Assembly: GCA_041277045.1 (NCBI GenBank)
Contig: JBGFSY010000004.1
Span: forward strand, 310,001 to 374,000
Direction of reading: 5' to 3'
Origin: Reddybacter sp041277045
GTDB taxonomy: Bacteria > Pseudomonadota > Gammaproteobacteria > Pseudomonadales > Porticoccaceae
Length of the DNA stretch: 64,000 nt
Program-made: the position numbers and the translations under genes
The notes under the pieces: generated by a model
What the model saw: only the letters and a program-made list of their open reading frames with translations
What the model was told of the DNA's origin: nothing
Databases searched by the model: none
Shown here: positions 62,357 through 64,000 of the stretch, piece by piece
Numbering within the stretch: position 1 is the stretch's first letter
Layout of the letters: each line of letters opens with the position of its first letter

Positions 62357-63190
62357 ATGACAGCGCAACGGGATTGGTACTTGTCGATGCTGGGTATCAA
62401 CCAGTATCGGCAGCGTTTGCCCGGCGAGCCCGTGTTTAACGCCGGGGCCAGTCAAGCTGCTGCTAAGGCTTTACTGGCGAGTCGTGCTGGCGTGTCTAAC
62501 CCCGAAGCTGGCTCCCTTGCTAGCCCTGGCGGGCAAGTTAATCCGAGTGAAATTATCAGCTCTCTAGCGGGCCTTCGAGAAACCCTGCAGGGCGATCAGG
62601 CACCTATTAAGCCTGAATCAAAAAGGCCCGTAGTGGTTCAGAAAGACATTAGTAAAAGCATGCCGCTTGAAGCGCCAGAGAAAAATCCGGCGCCAATCAT
62701 TCAGCAAGCTGCGCCGCCGGATATTCCAGAGCAGCTTGAAGAGCAAGAGAACATCAGTTTTACCCTGGCCTGCTGGCAAGTTGGTGATGAGGTCTTAGTG
62801 ATTAACGGCTTTGCTCACGGTGAACGAGCCGATAGAACACAGCTCGAACTTCTCGCCAACATTTTGCGAGCCATTGGCCAGCTTTCCTCAAACTTACCTG
62901 CTGCCGAGCTTATTGAATGGCCCCTCAGTCCCGGTGCTGAAAGTACCTTGGCGGGGGCGAAAACCCAGTTGTCGATGTTCTTGCTCGGTCGCCAGCACGT
63001 GCGCCCCTATCGTTGGTTATTGGCGATGGGTGATGAAGCTGAACGTTTGCTGGCGAAAGGTGTTGCAACTAGCCCTCCTGAGCCGGGTTCAGCGGAGACT
63101 ATTTATATTCCTTCACTACAGAGCATGCTCGCAGAGCCGCTTTGTAAGCGAGAGGTTTGGCAGGCATTGCGTCACTTGCGCGGTGCTTGA
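62357..63190 (+). CDS. holD: Divergent DNA polymerase III psi subunit (HolD-like)
   Basis: A 277-residue protein twice the usual HolD length. Its N-terminus, RDWYLSMLGINQYRQRLPG, closely follows the E. coli HolD pattern RDW-L--LGI-Q---RRPG, and its end (PSLQSMLAEPLCKREVWQAL) matches the HolD C-terminal helix pattern. Between them lies a long proline/alanine/charged linker (about residues 55-130). It sits directly before rimI, as HolD does in E. coli; a cryptic psi protein was found by others beside rimI in Pseudomonas. Psi links chi and SSB to the clamp loader. Confidence 0.72.
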   Translation: MTAQRDWYLSMLGINQYRQRLPGEPVFNAGASQAAAKALLASRAGVSNPEAGSLASPGGQVNPSEIISSLAGLRETLQGDQAPIKPESKRPVVVQKDISKSMPLEAPEKNPAPIIQQAAPPDIPEQLEEQENISFTLACWQVGDEVLVINGFAHGERADRTQLELLANILRAIGQLSSNLPAAELIEWPLSPGAESTLAGAKTQLSMFLLGRQHVRPYRWLLAMGDEAERLLAKGVATSPPEPGSAETIYIPSLQSMLAEPLCKREVWQALRHLRGA

Positions 63191-63196
63191 TCGCGC

Positions 63197-63703
63197 ATGT
63201 CCGGCAAAACTATGTCCAACAACACCATGGCTGATAGCTCTGGGCTAGCCATTAAAGCGGGCTTTACCCTGCGCCCAGCAACTGCCGAGGACATCGCCGG
63301 GCTGGTTAAAATTGAAAGTGATGTCACCCCCTTTCCCTGGAATGCAAAACAGTTTGCTGAAAGCCTGCAAAACCATCGCAGTTATGTGCTGTGTAAAGGC
63401 AATCGGGCGGTGGGCTTTCTCATTTTCAATCAAGTGCTCGATGAAGCCGAGTTATTGAATATAGCCGTTAAAATCAGCTTTCAGGGCGAGGGCCTGGGAG
63501 CCTGTCTACTGGATTATTGTCTGGCGGAAATCTCGGGTACTGCGCTCAGTTTGTTTCTCGAGGTCCGGGTCAGTAACTTTCCCGCCATCGCCTTGTATGA
63601 GGGTAGGGGGTTTCGTCATGTCGGCGAGCGTAGAGCCTATTATCACGGCGCAAGCGGGCGAGAAGATGCGTTGATCATGCGCTGTGATCTGCCCGCCTGC
63701 TGA
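63197..63703 (+). CDS. rimI: Ribosomal protein S18 alanine N-acetyltransferase
   Basis: A 168-residue GNAT protein: LRPATAEDIAGLVKIE, the acetyl-CoA loop region FQGEGLGACLLDYCL, then LFLEVRVSNFPAIALYEGRGFRHVGERRAYY, which is typical of RimI. ATGs at 63212 and 63227 are also possible starts; 63197 is kept because no ribosome site decides. It follows holD after 6 nt. Confidence 0.9.
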   Translation: MSGKTMSNNTMADSSGLAIKAGFTLRPATAEDIAGLVKIESDVTPFPWNAKQFAESLQNHRSYVLCKGNRAVGFLIFNQVLDEAELLNIAVKISFQGEGLGACLLDYCLAEISGTALSLFLEVRVSNFPAIALYEGRGFRHVGERRAYYHGASGREDALIMRCDLPAC

Positions 63704-63801
63704 CACCGCAGGAGCCTGTCTGTGTTGACGGGCATCAATGAGCTTCTGTGAGAGAGATGTATAATTGTTGCCTAAAAATTATTAATTAGGAGGAGAAGAG
63801 C

Positions 63802-64000
63802 ATGTCCGGAGAATCCGTTTACGCGAGTAAAGTTGTCGAGCAAGCCTGGCAAGATGCCACTGACAGAAGCGAGATGGACAGCGATGCCATGGGCCGCGCC
63901 ATCATTCAGGCCGTGGTTGAACGCTACCTGAAATACCGCACTATTGGCGATGTCGGCCAGGAGCTTGAATACCTGGTTGAATCGATGGATGACGATGAGC
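63802..64000 (+). CDS. Conserved hypothetical protein, cut by the window end
   Basis: Starts at ATG 63802 after a very strong AGGAGGAGAAG ribosome site. The visible 66 codons are helical and acidic (WQDATDRSEMDSDAMGRAIIQAVVERYL, YLVESMDDDE in part). No known domain is seen. It is in the same direction as rimI, 98 nt downstream; the stop is outside the window. Confidence 0.7.
   Translation, partial: MSGESVYASKVVEQAWQDATDRSEMDSDAMGRAIIQAVVERYLKYRTIGDVGQELEYLVESMDDDE

Overview
The window is a contiguous stretch of a gammaproteobacterial chromosome. The gene families and several gene neighbourhoods are Pseudomonas-like: ilvI-ilvH-ilvC-pssA, ppiB-lpxH divergent from glnS-cysS, holD-rimI, yadG-yadH-queF, and lexA close to tRNA genes. 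The accessory lipid, ester and ketone catabolism genes and moderate GC content suggest a marine, Cellvibrionales/Spongiibacteraceae-like bacterium. That placement is inferred from gene content, not from a phylogeny.

Layout. 0-16 kb is mostly housekeeping: an ABC-2 exporter (yadGH), queuosine genes (queF, queD), epmC, pdxB, alaA, msrB, two esterase/lipoprotein genes, uvrB, three tRNAs (Asn, Val, Asp) and lexA with an SOS box. 16.4-23.2 kb is a zone of gene decay. It holds four pseudogenes in a row (a DUF2235 lipase-like gene, a hybrid PAS histidine kinase carrying a 23-copy octamer repeat, an enoyl-CoA hydratase and a Baeyer-Villiger monooxygenase remnant), with only one secreted protein intact among them and an intact esterase at the edge. 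23-35 kb is accessory: a methyltransferase, a cation/proton antiporter, a metal-uptake cassette (outer-membrane barrel, binding protein, permease, but no ATPase), an SDR, an acyl-CoA ligase, and a porin / FMN-binding / PepSY operon preceded by a strong Fur box and a perfect FNR/ANR box.

35-43 kb mixes small conserved genes (hspQ, CPXCG protein, UPF0270, thiamine-binding protein), a thiolase, an SDR, a frameshifted esterase, a secreted methyltransferase homologue and an acyltransferase. 43-64 kb is again core: htpG with a sigma-32-type promoter, gpsA, sixA, miaE, lpxH, ppiB, glnS, cysS, the branched-chain amino-acid genes ilvI-ilvH-ilvC, pssA, leuA with an upstream leucine-rich leader peptide, a divergent holD (psi) and rimI.

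How they fit together. ilvIHC and leuA give the shared trunk and the leucine branch of branched-chain amino-acid synthesis. queD and queF are two steps of queuosine synthesis. lexA and uvrB belong to DNA repair. The most interesting non-core unit is the Fur/FNR-marked operon at 32.6-35.4 kb, which looks like an envelope flavin electron-transfer module tied to iron and oxygen. No mobile element, prophage or CRISPR array was seen.
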